Origin: Acidimicrobiia bacterium
GTDB lineage: Bacteria; Actinomycetota; Acidimicrobiia; Spongiisociales; Spongiisociaceae
Reading direction: 5' to 3'
Assembly: GCA_022827785.1 (NCBI GenBank)
Contig: JAJEIM010000008.1
Coordinates: forward strand, 1-43,556
DNA: 43,556 bases
In this document: positions 1-8,246 of the stretch, in pieces
Numbering within the stretch: the stretch's first letter is position 1
How the letters are laid out: every line of letters begins with the position of its first letter
Made by a program: the position numbers and the translations under genes
Notes under the pieces: model-generated
The model's input: the letters and a program-made list of their open reading frames with translations, nothing else
Told to the model about the DNA's origin: nothing
Databases searched by the model: none

Positions 1-1
1 T

Positions 2-28
2 TGAGGTTGACCCGGTTTGGTGGACGCT
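2..28 (+). repeat. Left terminal inverted repeat of the IS3 element
   Basis: The core GGTTTGGTGGAC at this end corresponds to GGTTTTGTGGAC on the complementary strand at the right end. The repeat starts TG. It would be bound by the OrfAB transposase. Confidence 0.75.
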
Positions 29-68
29 CTATGACTTGGGACGATGTGTCCTGGAGAGGAGTGTTCAG

Positions 69-380
69 ATGCCGAGATCGAGAGCGCCGTATCCGGCGGA
101 GTTCCGGGAGGAGATGGTTCGCCTGGTGCGGGCTGGTCGGACGCCTGGTGAGTTGAGCCGGGAGTTCGAACCGTCTGACCAGACGATCCGTAATTGGGTG
201 AACCAAGCCGATGTTGACGAAGGCCGCCGGGAGGGGCTAACGACTGCCCAGCTCGGGGAGTTGCGCCGGTTGCGTCGGGAGAACCGGATCCTTCGTGAGG
301 AGAAGGAGATCCTGGCAAAAGCGGCGGCCTGGTTCGCCGAGGAGACCGGATCGACCCCCAAGCAGCGTTTGGGTTCGTGA
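69..380 (+). CDS. IS3-family transposase OrfA (helix-turn-helix)
   Basis: This 103-aa protein has an N-terminal helix-turn-helix (about residues 8-45, with the YPAEFREEMVRLV and SDQTIRNWV helices) that binds the IS ends. A leucine-zipper-like helix follows at about 60-90 (RRLRRENRILREEKEIL). The ATG at 69 is preferred over the TTG at 36 because GGAGAGGAG lies just upstream. Its stop codon overlaps the GTG start of orfB (GTGA, 377-380). OrfB lies in the -1 frame, as in other IS3 elements. I see no A6G slippery run, so OrfB may be made by start-stop coupling or by a non-canonical frameshift. Confidence 0.88.
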   Translation: MPRSRAPYPAEFREEMVRLVRAGRTPGELSREFEPSDQTIRNWVNQADVDEGRREGLTTAQLGELRRLRRENRILREEKEILAKAAAWFAEETGSTPKQRLGS

Positions 381-1225
381 AAGCTAACCAGGCTTCTCAT
401 TCGGTGCGGCGCATGTGCGGGCTGTTGGGTGTCTCCCCCAGCGGCTACTACATGTGGCTCAACCGTGGCCCATCGGTGCGGGAGCGGGCGGATCGGCGGC
501 TGCGGGACCGGATCACCGATATTCATGTTCGGTCTCGGGGCACATATGGGGCGCCCCGTGTCTGGGCAGAACTGGCCGCCGAGGGTGTGGCTGTGGGCCG
601 GAAGCGGGTGGCCCGGTTGATGCGCCAGGCCCGTATCCAGGGAGTTCACCGCCGCCGCAAGATCGCCACTACCAGGGCTAATCCGGCCCAGGTGGCTGCG
701 CCGGACCTGGTGCGCCGCCAGTTCAACGCATCCGGGCCGGACCGAACCTGGGTAGCGGACATCACCTATGTCCCGACCGGAGCAGGGTTCCTGTATCTGG
801 CGGTGGTGATCGACCTGTGGTCACGGAAAGTAGTGGGATGGTCCATGCGATCCGACCTGACGACACCGCTGGTCACCGACGCCCTGGACATGGCCATCGC
901 CCAACGCAACCCGGAGGGGGTGATCCATCACTCGGATCGGGGAAGCCAATACACCTCGGCCGCGTTCGGTGCCCGCTGCCGCCAGGCCGGCGTGGTTCCC
1001 TCGATGGGACGGCGAGCGAACGCGTATGACAACGCAGTTGCCGAGTCGTTCTTCGCGACCCTAGAAACCGAACTCTTGGACCGCACCCACTTCGGGAACC
1101 GCATCCGAGCCCGCATCGGCGTCTTCGAGTTCATCGAAGGCTTCTACAACACCCGCCGGCGGCACTCCGCCATCGGATACCAATCACCCGCCGACTACGA
1201 AAGGAGCCACCAAACTACCCCCTAG
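377..1225 (+). CDS. IS3-family transposase OrfB (DDE integrase domain)
   Basis: This 282-aa catalytic subunit cuts and joins the IS ends. An N-terminal HTH_21-like region (about residues 40-95) precedes an rve integrase core. The acidic triad is visible: Asp128 (WVADITY), Asp187 (HHSDRGSQY) and Glu223 (NAVAESFF). The 35-residue D-E spacing is typical of IS3. The C-terminal NTRRRHSAIGYQSPADYE block is a family hallmark. It starts at GTG 377, overlapping the orfA stop by 4 bp. The frame is intact with no internal stop. Confidence 0.93.
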   Translation: MKANQASHSVRRMCGLLGVSPSGYYMWLNRGPSVRERADRRLRDRITDIHVRSRGTYGAPRVWAELAAEGVAVGRKRVARLMRQARIQGVHRRRKIATTRANPAQVAAPDLVRRQFNASGPDRTWVADITYVPTGAGFLYLAVVIDLWSRKVVGWSMRSDLTTPLVTDALDMAIAQRNPEGVIHHSDRGSQYTSAAFGARCRQAGVVPSMGRRANAYDNAVAESFFATLETELLDRTHFGNRIRARIGVFEFIEGFYNTRRRHSAIGYQSPADYERSHQTTP

Positions 1226-1239
1226 CCCCCAAACCGAAA

Positions 1240-1266
1240 ACTGTCCACAAAACCGGGGCAACTCCA
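1240..1266 (-). repeat. Right terminal inverted repeat of the IS3 element
   Basis: Read on the minus strand this end begins TGGAGTTGCCCCGG and pairs with bases 2-28 with few mismatches. Base 1267 is the first base of the interrupted host gene. Confidence 0.75.
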
Positions 1267-1930
1267 CCTCCGACTACAACTCAGGGCCAACCCAAGTGAC
1301 GCCAGGAGTGATCTCTTGGAGAGGCTCCGAAACTCGGTTGGGGGGCTTGATCTCCTGGACTATTGCCTGTATCAATGCGACGACTACGACTTCGAGTCAT
1401 ATCACGCGGACGACCTCCAAGAGATCCTTGACAGATCGGGTTCAGCATGGACGGTGGGGTCCGACCCTGATGGGCGGCCATGGCTGGAGAAACGCGTGGA
1501 TCCGACTGTCGGCAAAGCGGCCCGGGAAGAGATGGCAGAGCAGAGCAACGCAGCTATTCACTTGCAGAGTGCTTGGCACCACGTCTACAGACGGAACCCG
1601 GATCCGAGCAAAGCATACAGCGAAGCGATCAAAGCCGTTGAGGCCGCCGCTTGTCGTGTGGTGCTCCCGAGTGACTCACTGGCTACGTTGGGCAAGGTGA
1701 TCGGTACCTTGAGAAGCACACCACAGAAGTGGGACATGGTGATAGGTGAGGTCGACACTGTGCGGATGATGATGGAAACCATCTGGAAGGATCAGACCGA
1801 CCGACACGGGACCGACCGACCCACACCGCCGGTAACGCAGCCCGAAGCTGAGGCAGCAGTCCAGTTCGCTGTAACTCTCGTGCAGTTGTTCCGCACCGGA
1901 GCCATCAGCAGCACAGCCTCCTGCCGCTGA
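1267..1930 (+). pseudogene. 5'-truncated abortive-infection-like gene cut by the IS3 element
   Basis: An open frame runs without a stop from the IS right end to the TGA at 1930. Its first residues (LRLQLRANPSDARSDLLERL) already look like coding sequence, so the gene's 5' part was probably separated by the IS insertion. A TTG at 1316 could at best re-initiate a 204-aa product. The C-terminal half has HLQSAWHHVY, SEAIKAVEAAACRVV and DQTDRHGT motifs. These resemble the C-terminal domain of abortive-infection family proteins (Abi_C/HEPN-like), recalled from the family and not searched. The neighbouring hsdMS and TA genes fit a defence island. Confidence 0.6.
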
Positions 1931-2234
1931 CTGATTGATGCCAGGGCCGTCCGCTGGTTCGATACCGCCGTGTCGATCGAGTGAGCCGAGTGTCGGCCGG
2001 ATACACCCCGCGAACGGGTCTCAAAGCGGTGCCCACAACCCTTCACCTCGTAGGCGAGTTTGGGGGCTCTACGCGGCTAACGGGGCTTGCGGCCTCGCTT
2101 TAGGGGCTCTTCGGAAATGAGGGGAGTAGGGCATCCGCAGGACGAGGGGAATCCGCCAAATGTGAACAGTGGTCCTCGGAGGCTCTGGTCAAGGTCAGTC
2201 TGACTGGCAAAACCGCTACGGTGGAGCACACTTG
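1931..2234. other. Intergenic region, no gene recognised
   Basis: About 300 bp between the truncated gene and the convergent membrane-protein gene. Short open frames on both strands here show no start signal or recognisable motif. I see no convincing promoter or RNA gene. Confidence 0.5.
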
Positions 2235-2876
2235 TCAGGGAAGCTGTTCCCAGCTTGAGTGAACTTTCGACCCTGATCCCAGGTCGACTTCGGCGCGTAT
2301 CTCACGGGAAATCTTGCGCATGGCTTCGAGCCCGTCGGGATTGTCAGGAGCCTCAAGGAAGTACGTCTCAGATGAGTGTGCTTCCAGCGGGAAAGGACAG
2401 TTCGGACCGACGGCCGTATGGTTGGTCATGTACGCAAAGCCCGAGCGAAACCCAATTTGCACCTTGTCAACTGACGTCTTGGTGTTCCCGGAGTTCCAGA
2501 GCCTTATTGCGAAGAAAGGCACTTGGAAACGGTCGTCGGGTGCGCCATCCTCAAGTGAGGAGAGCGGCCCAATGAACACTTGGCCCTGCGGAGTTGGTGC
2601 CATCACCCAGCCGACGCTGAGTTCAACAGTCACTATCGGACCTGATTGCCGGACTGATAGGCGAGTGAGCCATGCGTACCATGTGGTTACGCCTACTAAC
2701 GCCAGAGTGGCAACGAGAACGGCCGCCGCGGCCATTGCCTGCAGGCTGGCCGCTTCGGCGGATACCGAGAGGTTGTTCTGGCCTAGCAGACGGAATCCAC
2801 GCCAGGCGATCCACCCGGCTCCGCCAGCAGAAGCGGCCATGGCGGCTGCCAGGAGTCCTACTCTGAGATGTCGCAC
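2235..2876 (-). CDS. Membrane protein of unknown function (two TM segments)
   Basis: This 213-aa product is not recognised. Two hydrophobic segments are visible: about residues 5-27 (LRVGLLAAAMAASAGGAGWIA) and 46-68 (LQAMAAAAVLVATLALVGVTTW). A hydrophilic domain of about 145 residues follows, with beta-type sequence (IVTVELSVGW, FFAIRLWNSGNTKTSVDKVQI), and is probably cytoplasmic or extracytoplasmic. The two-TM-plus-domain layout occurs in some membrane-anchored defence effectors, and the gene lies between an Abi-like remnant and hsdS. That role is only positional inference. An inverted repeat lies 27 bp upstream of the start. Confidence 0.65.
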   Translation of the reverse strand: MRHLRVGLLAAAMAASAGGAGWIAWRGFRLLGQNNLSVSAEAASLQAMAAAAVLVATLALVGVTTWYAWLTRLSVRQSGPIVTVELSVGWVMAPTPQGQVFIGPLSSLEDGAPDDRFQVPFFAIRLWNSGNTKTSVDKVQIGFRSGFAYMTNHTAVGPNCPFPLEAHSSETYFLEAPDNPDGLEAMRKISREIRAEVDLGSGSKVHSSWEQLP

Positions 2877-2902
2877 GGTCGGACCATAGACAGTTCATCA
2901 GA

Positions 2903-2931
2903 CTCCGTTGTGTTGAGGCCTTCTAACGGAG
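2903..2931. repeat. Inverted repeat upstream of the membrane-protein gene
   Basis: CTCCGTT (2903-2909) and AACGGAG (2925-2931) are perfect 7-bp arms separated by 15 bp, just upstream of the minus-strand start at 2876. It could be an operator or a leader hairpin. No regulator is identified. Confidence 0.35.
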
Positions 2932-3143
2932 CCGACCTGTCCCGGCGCCCTCCGAGTTGCTTCCCGCCAGAGTCCCCGCGCCCTCACCCGGACGGCTCCC
3001 AGCGTCAGCGGACTGCTGTGACAGACCACCGGCAAGGATCTTGCGCCCTCACACGTAAACACAGCGCCTCATGGCGCACCCTAGCCACGTGAAAGCGGTC
3101 GAGGACATGGTGAGCGTCGGGCAGCGACAGAGAACGACTGGCG

Positions 3144-4361
3144 CTAGCCCCGATCGGCCGGAACGACCGACTCACCCATCACTGCCGCCGTGATCACGGC
3201 CTGACGATGCTCGGCGATTGCGTCTACCTGCTTGGCCAGCAGCTTGGTGACCTGAGCCATACGGTCCTCTTGTTCGGCCAGGTTGCGGGAGATCTGTCTC
3301 TGCCGGGAGACTTCCGGTACGGGTACTTGAATGAGGCCTAGGTCTGCATAGTTGATTCTCGGAGTACGAACTTGCCCCTGGTCTGTTGCTCCGATGCCTC
3401 GCAGTCTTCTCGTCATCTCTGAGACGAACCACGAGGAGCGCATCACGAAGTGGAGGTAGCGGGCGGACACCCGCCGACCTGTGCGAAGAACCGTGTAGTC
3501 AGGACTGACAACTCCGGCGAGCTGTACAACTCCTACTCCGCCCTGGAAGGCGCGCATCCGGTTGATCGCGATGTCACCGGGTTGGCACACTTTGTAGCTC
3601 GAGTAATCGTCCGATCGGGACGGTCTGTCGGTGACAGTGTCACGCGGTACTACACCGTGATGGATTGAAACGGAGAGCAGAATTGGCTTGGGTCCTGCTC
3701 CGTAGCGCGTATCACTCTCGCCAACAAGGCGCTTGAGCGGTACACAGTCCTCGGACTCTCTTAGGCTGGCTATCACTTCCTCACCCTGGAGTTTCTTGCG
3801 TTCATCGATGAGTTCGATCATGCGGCGTTTCTTGGTTATGAGGGTGTCGATGCGGCTGGTTTCGGTGTCGAGGTAGTCAGCGATCGCTGTCTGCGCGGAG
3901 GGTCGCGGCCAGGGAATGTGGAGTTGACGGAGCTTCTCGACAGTGAGATGACCGAACGTTGCCCTATTGCAGAGAACGTCCAGCCATCCGCTCGAGTAGA
4001 TGGACGAGAGGGCGTAGCGGACAAAGCGAATATCACCGCCAGCGCGTAGACGGATCCTATGAAGCGAGTTTTGGAAGATGGTGCCTTGGGGTAGGCGGGG
4101 AGCCATTTCTGACCTACCTACGTCTCCGCCCTCTGCAACAAGAAGGTCGCCTTCTCTCAGACCCAGGGCTTGCACTTCCGAATCTTGTGCGAACATCGTA
4201 GGCAACTCGGCTAGGTCGGACAGCATCTCAAGTGAGCCGGCACGCAAGTAGGAAACTTCTTGATCGCCGGGATTCTTGGGAGTTGTCTGAAGCATCTTGC
4301 CAAGCACTGTGTCACAGACATGGCCTACGCGTGCCCTCTTGAACGCGCTGCTAGGGATCAA
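3144..4361 (-). CDS. hsdS: Type I restriction-modification specificity subunit HsdS
   Basis: HsdS (405 aa) selects the DNA target for the HsdM methyltransferase. Two target-recognition domains (about residues 10-155 and 205-350) are each followed by a coiled spacer helix, IADYLDTETSRIDTLITKKR near 170 and SRNLAEQEDRMAQVTKLLAK near 365. This is the classic two-TRD, two-spacer layout and the length is normal. The TTG start at 4361 overlaps the hsdM stop (TTGA, 4358-4361), which indicates coupled translation. TRDs are highly variable, so the recognition site cannot be inferred. No hsdR follows within the window. Confidence 0.9.
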   Translation of the reverse strand: MIPSSAFKRARVGHVCDTVLGKMLQTTPKNPGDQEVSYLRAGSLEMLSDLAELPTMFAQDSEVQALGLREGDLLVAEGGDVGRSEMAPRLPQGTIFQNSLHRIRLRAGGDIRFVRYALSSIYSSGWLDVLCNRATFGHLTVEKLRQLHIPWPRPSAQTAIADYLDTETSRIDTLITKKRRMIELIDERKKLQGEEVIASLRESEDCVPLKRLVGESDTRYGAGPKPILLSVSIHHGVVPRDTVTDRPSRSDDYSSYKVCQPGDIAINRMRAFQGGVGVVQLAGVVSPDYTVLRTGRRVSARYLHFVMRSSWFVSEMTRRLRGIGATDQGQVRTPRINYADLGLIQVPVPEVSRQRQISRNLAEQEDRMAQVTKLLAKQVDAIAEHRQAVITAAVMGESVVPADRG

Positions 4362-6376
4362 CCCGTGACCTCGGCGAGTAGCACTTGGATCTCGGCGTCG
4401 AGGGTTCTGATCTCGGCGTCGATCTCTTCGAGGGGGCGGGGTGGGGTGTAGGTGTAGAAGTGGCGGGTGAGGGGGATTTCGTAGCCGATCTTGGTCTTGG
4501 TGGGGTCGTGCCAGGCGTCGGGTACGTAGGGGTGGACTTCGGTGTCGAGGTAGTCGTCGATGGCGGTTCGGTATTCGATGGTGTCGAGCCGTCGGGTGGT
4601 GTCGGTCTCGTGGTCCACCCGTTTCGTGGGTAGAACGACGTTCTCGTAGTCGCGCAGTTGCGGGTCGGGCTTCGGGTTGCCTTTGGCGTCCGTGATAGTG
4701 GGGGCGTCGGAGTCTCTCACGGCGAGGGCGTTGGTCACTGCGTTGACGAGGGGTGCGGGTTTCTCGCCTATGACCGCTACCAGAACATCCCGAACGACGG
4801 CTTTGGCGGTCTTCTCGGTGTGGTAGGTGGCGCCCTGGTCGGCCCGGAGTTTCTCCACGACCAGGTCCTGCGACAGAGTCGGGAGCTTGGCGATCTTCTT
4901 ATCGGCGGCGACTGCGGCCAGGGTGTCGTCGGTGATCTCCCAGCGGAGGCGTAGGGGGCGTTCGACGGTGATGCGTAGGAACCCGAAGGCCTCGTTGGGG
5001 AAGATCTTGGAGCGGGGGCCTTCCTCGAAGGCGCCGTAGAGGCGGGTGAGGTCGGCTATCTGCTCCTCGCTGATCTGCTTGCGTTTGTTGCCGAGGCTCT
5101 TGCGCATCTTGGTCCACGAGTCACGGGCGTCGATGAGTTGGATCTTGCCGCGGCGCTTCTCGGACTTGCGGTTGGTGACCACCCAGAAGTAGGTGGAGAT
5201 ACCGGTGTTGTAGAACAGCTGGTCGGGTAGGGCGACCACGGCTTCGAGCCAGTCGTTCTCGATGATCCACCGCCGGATCTCGGACTCGCCCGAACCGGCC
5301 GCACCGGTGAACAGGGGAGAGCCGTTGAACACGATCGCCAGGCGGGCGCCGCCTTCCTCGGGACGCTTCATCTTGGAGATCATGTGCTGGAGGAACAGGA
5401 AGCTGCCGTCGTTGATGCGGGGCAGGCCGGCGCCGAACCGTCCGGCGAAGCCTTTGGTCTTGTTCTCGGCCCTGATGTGGTTGGCGACCATCTTCCACTC
5501 GACCCCGAACGGGGGATTGGCCAGCAGGTAGTCGAACCGGCGGTCGGGATGCTGGTCGTTGTCGAAGCTGTTGCCGAACCGGATCCGCGACGCGTCCAGG
5601 CCCTTGATCAGCATGTCCGACCGGCAGGTGGCGTAGGTCTCGGCGTTCACTTCCTGCCCATACACGTCGAGACGACCCTGCGGGTTCAGCTTGCGCAGGT
5701 ACTCCTCCGACACCGACAGCATCCCGCCCGTGCCGCAAGCCGGGTCCAGCATGGTCTTGACGATCCCCGGCGCGGTCAGCAACTCGTCATCGTCCGCAAG
5801 GAGCAGGTTGACCATCAGGCGGATCACCTCGCGGGGAGTGAAGTGCTCGCCGGCCGTCTCGTTGGACAGCTCCGAGAACTTCCGGATCAGTTCCTCGTAG
5901 ATGTAGCCCATCTCGAGGTTCGACACCACGTCGGGGCGCACATCGAGATCGGCGAATCTCGACACCACCAGATACAGCAGGTTGTGCTGGTCGAGGCGGT
6001 CGATCTGGGTGTCGAAGTTGAACTTGTCGATGATGTCACGAGCCGACTCGGAGAACCCGGCGATGTAGTTCCGCAGGTTCGCGGCCACGTGGTCCGGATC
6101 GGCCAGCAGCGTCTTGAACGTGTTCTTCGACGTGTTGTAGAACGACTCTCCCGCCGCGTGCATCAGGATCGGCGCCCGGTTCTCCAAGTCTGCCGGGAGC
6201 ATCGCAGCCCGCGCCAGCACCTTGTCCTTGGTGGGTTCAAGCACGCAGTCGAGACGCCGCAGCACCGTCAACGGAAGGATCACCCGCCCGTACTCGGACT
6301 GCTTGTACACACCCCGCAACAGATCGGCCACCGACCAGATGAAAGCCTCGTGGTTGTTGATCGTCTCGTCGCTCAT
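4358..6376 (-). CDS. hsdM: Type I restriction-modification methyltransferase subunit HsdM
   Basis: This 672-aa N6-adenine methyltransferase works with HsdS. The N-terminal HsdM helical domain (about residues 10-150) is followed by the catalytic domain, with SAM-binding DPACGTGGM at 211-219 and catalytic NPPF at 287-290. A long C-terminal region ends in a coiled segment that probably contacts HsdS. The ATG at 6376 is preferred to upstream in-frame starts because AGGGG lies 7 nt before it and the family N-terminus (NNHEAFIWSVADLLRG) begins here. It is divergent from the antitoxin gene at 6504. With no HsdR visible it may act only as a methylase, or hsdR may lie outside the window. Confidence 0.93.
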   Translation of the reverse strand: MSDETINNHEAFIWSVADLLRGVYKQSEYGRVILPLTVLRRLDCVLEPTKDKVLARAAMLPADLENRAPILMHAAGESFYNTSKNTFKTLLADPDHVAANLRNYIAGFSESARDIIDKFNFDTQIDRLDQHNLLYLVVSRFADLDVRPDVVSNLEMGYIYEELIRKFSELSNETAGEHFTPREVIRLMVNLLLADDDELLTAPGIVKTMLDPACGTGGMLSVSEEYLRKLNPQGRLDVYGQEVNAETYATCRSDMLIKGLDASRIRFGNSFDNDQHPDRRFDYLLANPPFGVEWKMVANHIRAENKTKGFAGRFGAGLPRINDGSFLFLQHMISKMKRPEEGGARLAIVFNGSPLFTGAAGSGESEIRRWIIENDWLEAVVALPDQLFYNTGISTYFWVVTNRKSEKRRGKIQLIDARDSWTKMRKSLGNKRKQISEEQIADLTRLYGAFEEGPRSKIFPNEAFGFLRITVERPLRLRWEITDDTLAAVAADKKIAKLPTLSQDLVVEKLRADQGATYHTEKTAKAVVRDVLVAVIGEKPAPLVNAVTNALAVRDSDAPTITDAKGNPKPDPQLRDYENVVLPTKRVDHETDTTRRLDTIEYRTAIDDYLDTEVHPYVPDAWHDPTKTKIGYEIPLTRHFYTYTPPRPLEEIDAEIRTLDAEIQVLLAEVTG

Positions 6377-6438
6377 CCAGACCCCTGCTGACGACCGCCA
6401 ACCTAGCCGACCGGACCGGGATTTCGGCTCCAGCCGCA

Positions 6439-6503
6439 TTGAGGTGCCGAATATGGGCCAAATATGACTAGACTGTGACCAGTCAGAACGGACAGGAAGG
6501 GAA
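6439..6503 (+). promoter_or_regulatory. Candidate promoter/operator of the toxin-antitoxin pair
   Basis: TTGAGG (6439-6444) and TATGAC (6463-6468), 18 bp apart, resemble a sigma-70 promoter. An inverted repeat TGACT (6465-6469)/AGTCA (6481-6485) overlaps the -10 and start region, where an autorepressing Phd-type antitoxin usually binds. GGAAGGG just before 6504 is the ribosome site. The divergent hsdM shares this 127-bp gap. Confidence 0.4.
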
Positions 6504-6839
6504 ATGAACGTCTCGACCAACATCCGGCCAGACCGGGGGCAGGCACCGATGAACCCCTTGCACGAGCCTGTCGGCGCCGCGGAGTTCAAGGCGCGGTGCC
6601 TTCAGATCATGGACCAGGTGAAGGAAACCGGCGCCGAGGTGACCATCACCAAACACGGCCATCCGGTGGCGAAGCTGGTGCCGATCGCCGGCCAGGTGAC
6701 TCGGCCTCCACTCCTTGGCTCTTACAAGGATTCTCTTGTCATTCTCGACGATGATGATCTCGTTCCCTCGACTACGGACGAGTGGAGCGATTGGGAGGCC
6801 AAGATCGAGCAGAGCCCCGAAGGCGTTCTCTCCGCCTGA
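6504..6839 (+). CDS. Phd/YefM-family antitoxin
   Basis: This 111-aa antitoxin is paired with the PIN toxin directly downstream. The Phd/YefM core is at about residues 22-60 (GAAEFKARCLQIMDQVKETG, then VTITKHGHPVAKLVPI), a small DNA-binding fold that represses its own operon. The acidic C-terminal tail (ILDDDDLVPSTTDEW) is the part that would wrap and inhibit the toxin. The ATG at 6504 has GGAAGGG upstream. The ATG at 6549 is an alternative that would still keep the whole core. Its stop overlaps the toxin start by one base (TGATG). Confidence 0.88.
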   Translation: MNVSTNIRPDRGQAPMNPLHEPVGAAEFKARCLQIMDQVKETGAEVTITKHGHPVAKLVPIAGQVTRPPLLGSYKDSLVILDDDDLVPSTTDEWSDWEAKIEQSPEGVLSA

Positions 6840-7261
6840 TGCTGCTGCTGGACACGAACGCCTTGCTGTGGGTGTTGCAGGACAACCCACGGCTCAGTTC
6901 CCAAGCTCGTGACATGATCACCGATGGGTGGTCGGTGGGGTCGGTGGCCGTCTCGGCCGTGACCTTCTGGGAGATAGCGATCCTGGCGGAAAGGAACAGA
7001 CTGGTACTGGGTTGCGATGCGGCCCGCTGGCGTTCGGACAGGATCGCCGACGGGCTGCGCGAGTTGCCCTTGCATGGCACCGAGGCGGTACGCGCCGTCG
7101 CGCTGGAACGCGAGGGTTTCCACAGAGACCCGGCAGACCGGTTCATCGTGGCGACGGCCCTGCTCGGTGGTCACACTCTGCTGACAACCGACCGGGAGAT
7201 CATCACCTGGCCCGGTGAACTACACCGCGTCGACGTCCGCCGCCCCCGCATCGGTCGGTGA
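6839..7261 (+). CDS. PIN-domain ribonuclease toxin (VapC-like)
   Basis: This 140-aa PIN-domain endoribonuclease probably cleaves RNA when freed from its antitoxin. The conserved acidic residues are Asp5 (LLLDTNALL), Glu45 (VTFWEIAIL), Asp97/Asp100 (HRDPADRFIVATA) and Asp118 (LLTTDRE). These give a complete metal site, so the toxin should be functional. The ATG at 6839 shares a base with the antitoxin stop. A Phd-type antitoxin with a PIN toxin is a common mixed pairing. The 3' end of the gene is partly repeated just downstream (7264-7298). Confidence 0.9.
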   Translation: MLLLDTNALLWVLQDNPRLSSQARDMITDGWSVGSVAVSAVTFWEIAILAERNRLVLGCDAARWRSDRIADGLRELPLHGTEAVRAVALEREGFHRDPADRFIVATALLGGHTLLTTDREIITWPGELHRVDVRRPRIGR

Positions 7262-7263
7262 TG

Positions 7264-7298
7264 CTCTGCTGACAAGCAATACACCACGTCGACGTGCG
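7264..7298 (+). repeat. Degenerate copy of the toxin gene's 3' end
   Basis: CTCTGCTGACAA occurs at 7176-7187 inside the toxin gene and again at 7264-7275. TACACCGCGTCGACGTCCG (7221-7239) recurs with two mismatches at 7280-7298. The downstream copy lacks the roughly 30 bases between the two blocks. It looks like a partial tandem duplication with an internal deletion. Confidence 0.6.
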
Positions 7299-7308
7299 AT
7301 AACAGGGG

Positions 7309-7323
7309 TAGGTGATACACCTA
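7309..7323. terminator. Short hairpin between convergent genes
   Basis: TAGGTG (7309-7314), loop ATA, CACCTA (7318-7323) is a perfect 6-bp stem between the plus-strand toxin and the minus-strand acetyltransferase. There is no U-tract, so termination is only a possibility. Confidence 0.3.
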
Positions 7324-7412
7324 TTCGCTTGCGATCATCCAAGAAACCGTGTCCTCGAACCCTTGGTCCCCAGGCTGATCGGGCGTGATGCCGCCGCTTG
7401 ACCTATGGCCCG

Positions 7413-7943
7413 TTACAGCGCCTCGTGCATCTGGCGGGTGATCGACCACATTTCTATGTCGTGAAACCGGCCATCGGCGAACAAGGCTGAACGCATCACA
7501 CCCTCCCGGGTGTAGCCGCACTTCTCCGCCACCCGCCGCGACGCGAGATTGTCCGGTCTGATGTTGAGCTGGAGTCGGTCCATCAGCTTGGTGGAGAACA
7601 GGTACTCCGTGAGCAGCCCCAGGGCCTCGGTCGCATAGCCCTTCCCGGATTGCTGCTCGCCGAACACCTGGTAGGAGATCTCGTAGCCGCAGAGGTAGAA
7701 GGCGAGGGGAATGAAGCCGGTCCACCCGACGATGTTGGCGGCCGAATCGATCATGAGCAGCATTCCGGAGTCGTCGGACCAGTAGCCGTCTCGCTCGAAC
7801 CGGCTGCGGATGTCCGTTTCCGGCTTGAGAACGTGGCCTAGAGCACCGCGCATTTCGAGATTGTTCAGCAACTCGATCAGGTCGTCGATGTCGGCACTGC
7901 GCACGAGGCGGAGGCTGATCAGATCTCCTCGCAGGGGTGGCAC
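7413..7943 (-). CDS. GNAT-family N-acetyltransferase (RimJ/RimL-like)
   Basis: This 176-aa enzyme would transfer an acetyl group from acetyl-CoA to an amine. The substrate could be a protein N-terminus or a small molecule. Family features are the N-terminal ISLRLVRSADIDDLIELLNN, the acetyl-CoA loop region YQVFGEQQSGKGYATEALGLL (Q/R-x-x-G-x-G/A type) and the C-terminal NLASRRVAEKCGYTREGVMR block typical of RimJ/RimL. The start is GTG at 7943, with AGGAGG nine bases upstream. The frame is open further upstream but that part has no family sequence. It stands alone, divergent from the lipoprotein gene. Confidence 0.88.
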   Translation of the reverse strand: MPPLRGDLISLRLVRSADIDDLIELLNNLEMRGALGHVLKPETDIRSRFERDGYWSDDSGMLLMIDSAANIVGWTGFIPLAFYLCGYEISYQVFGEQQSGKGYATEALGLLTEYLFSTKLMDRLQLNIRPDNLASRRVAEKCGYTREGVMRSALFADGRFHDIEMWSITRQMHEAL

Positions 7944-8246
7944 GCAATCCTCCTGATCGGGTCGGTCTCCGCCGCGCTTCTTCGCAGCCGAGTGCCTTCG
8001 TTCACCAACGGCGTACCGGCTGTTCCCACCGGGCTCGAAGTCGTGACCGAGATCCTGACCGCAACGGCTCGGCCTCTTACCTCTCTGGAGGCTAGCCCGC
8101 CTGACGCTCTCCATACGTTGCCCAACCCTGCAAGACTCGGCTTCCGACGGGCATGGGAGCGTCAGGATGGACGCGTGCCGCACCCGTTACCGTCACGACC
8201 GTGGTCGGTTGGAGGAATCGCCGCGGAGTTGGAGGAGACCGATTGC
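7944..8246. other. Divergent intergenic region
   Basis: About 300 bp between the acetyltransferase and the putative lipoprotein. The plus-strand frame is open back to 7992 but lacks a ribosome site or exported-protein sequence before 8247. The region probably holds both promoters. I could not pick out clear -35/-10 pairs. Confidence 0.4.

Larger units (their letters stand above)
2..1266 (+). mobile_element. IS3-family insertion sequence, apparently complete
   Basis: The element has two overlapping transposase frames (orfA, orfB) bounded by imperfect terminal inverted repeats. Bases 2-28 match the reverse complement of 1240-1266 at about 22 positions, and both ends begin TG as is usual for IS3 elements. 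The length of about 1265 bp fits the family. The left flank lies outside the window, so the target-site duplication cannot be checked. The right end abuts coding sequence of a disrupted host gene. Seen: frames, end repeats, catalytic triad. Inferred: the element is intact and possibly active. Confidence 0.88.

Noticed and set aside
2868-3092. A 74-codon plus-strand frame between the membrane protein and hsdS
   Set aside because: Ser/Pro/Arg-rich shadow-type composition with no ribosome site.
5384-6391. A 335-codon open frame antisense to hsdM
   Set aside because: It is opposite a clear HsdM with catalytic motifs; long antisense frames are expected in high-GC genes and its composition (His/Val/Arg-rich) is not protein-like.
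7264-7298. CRISPR repeat or attachment site
   Set aside because: The similarity is to the toxin gene's own end with an internal deletion, best explained as local duplication. No CRISPR array was seen anywhere in the window.
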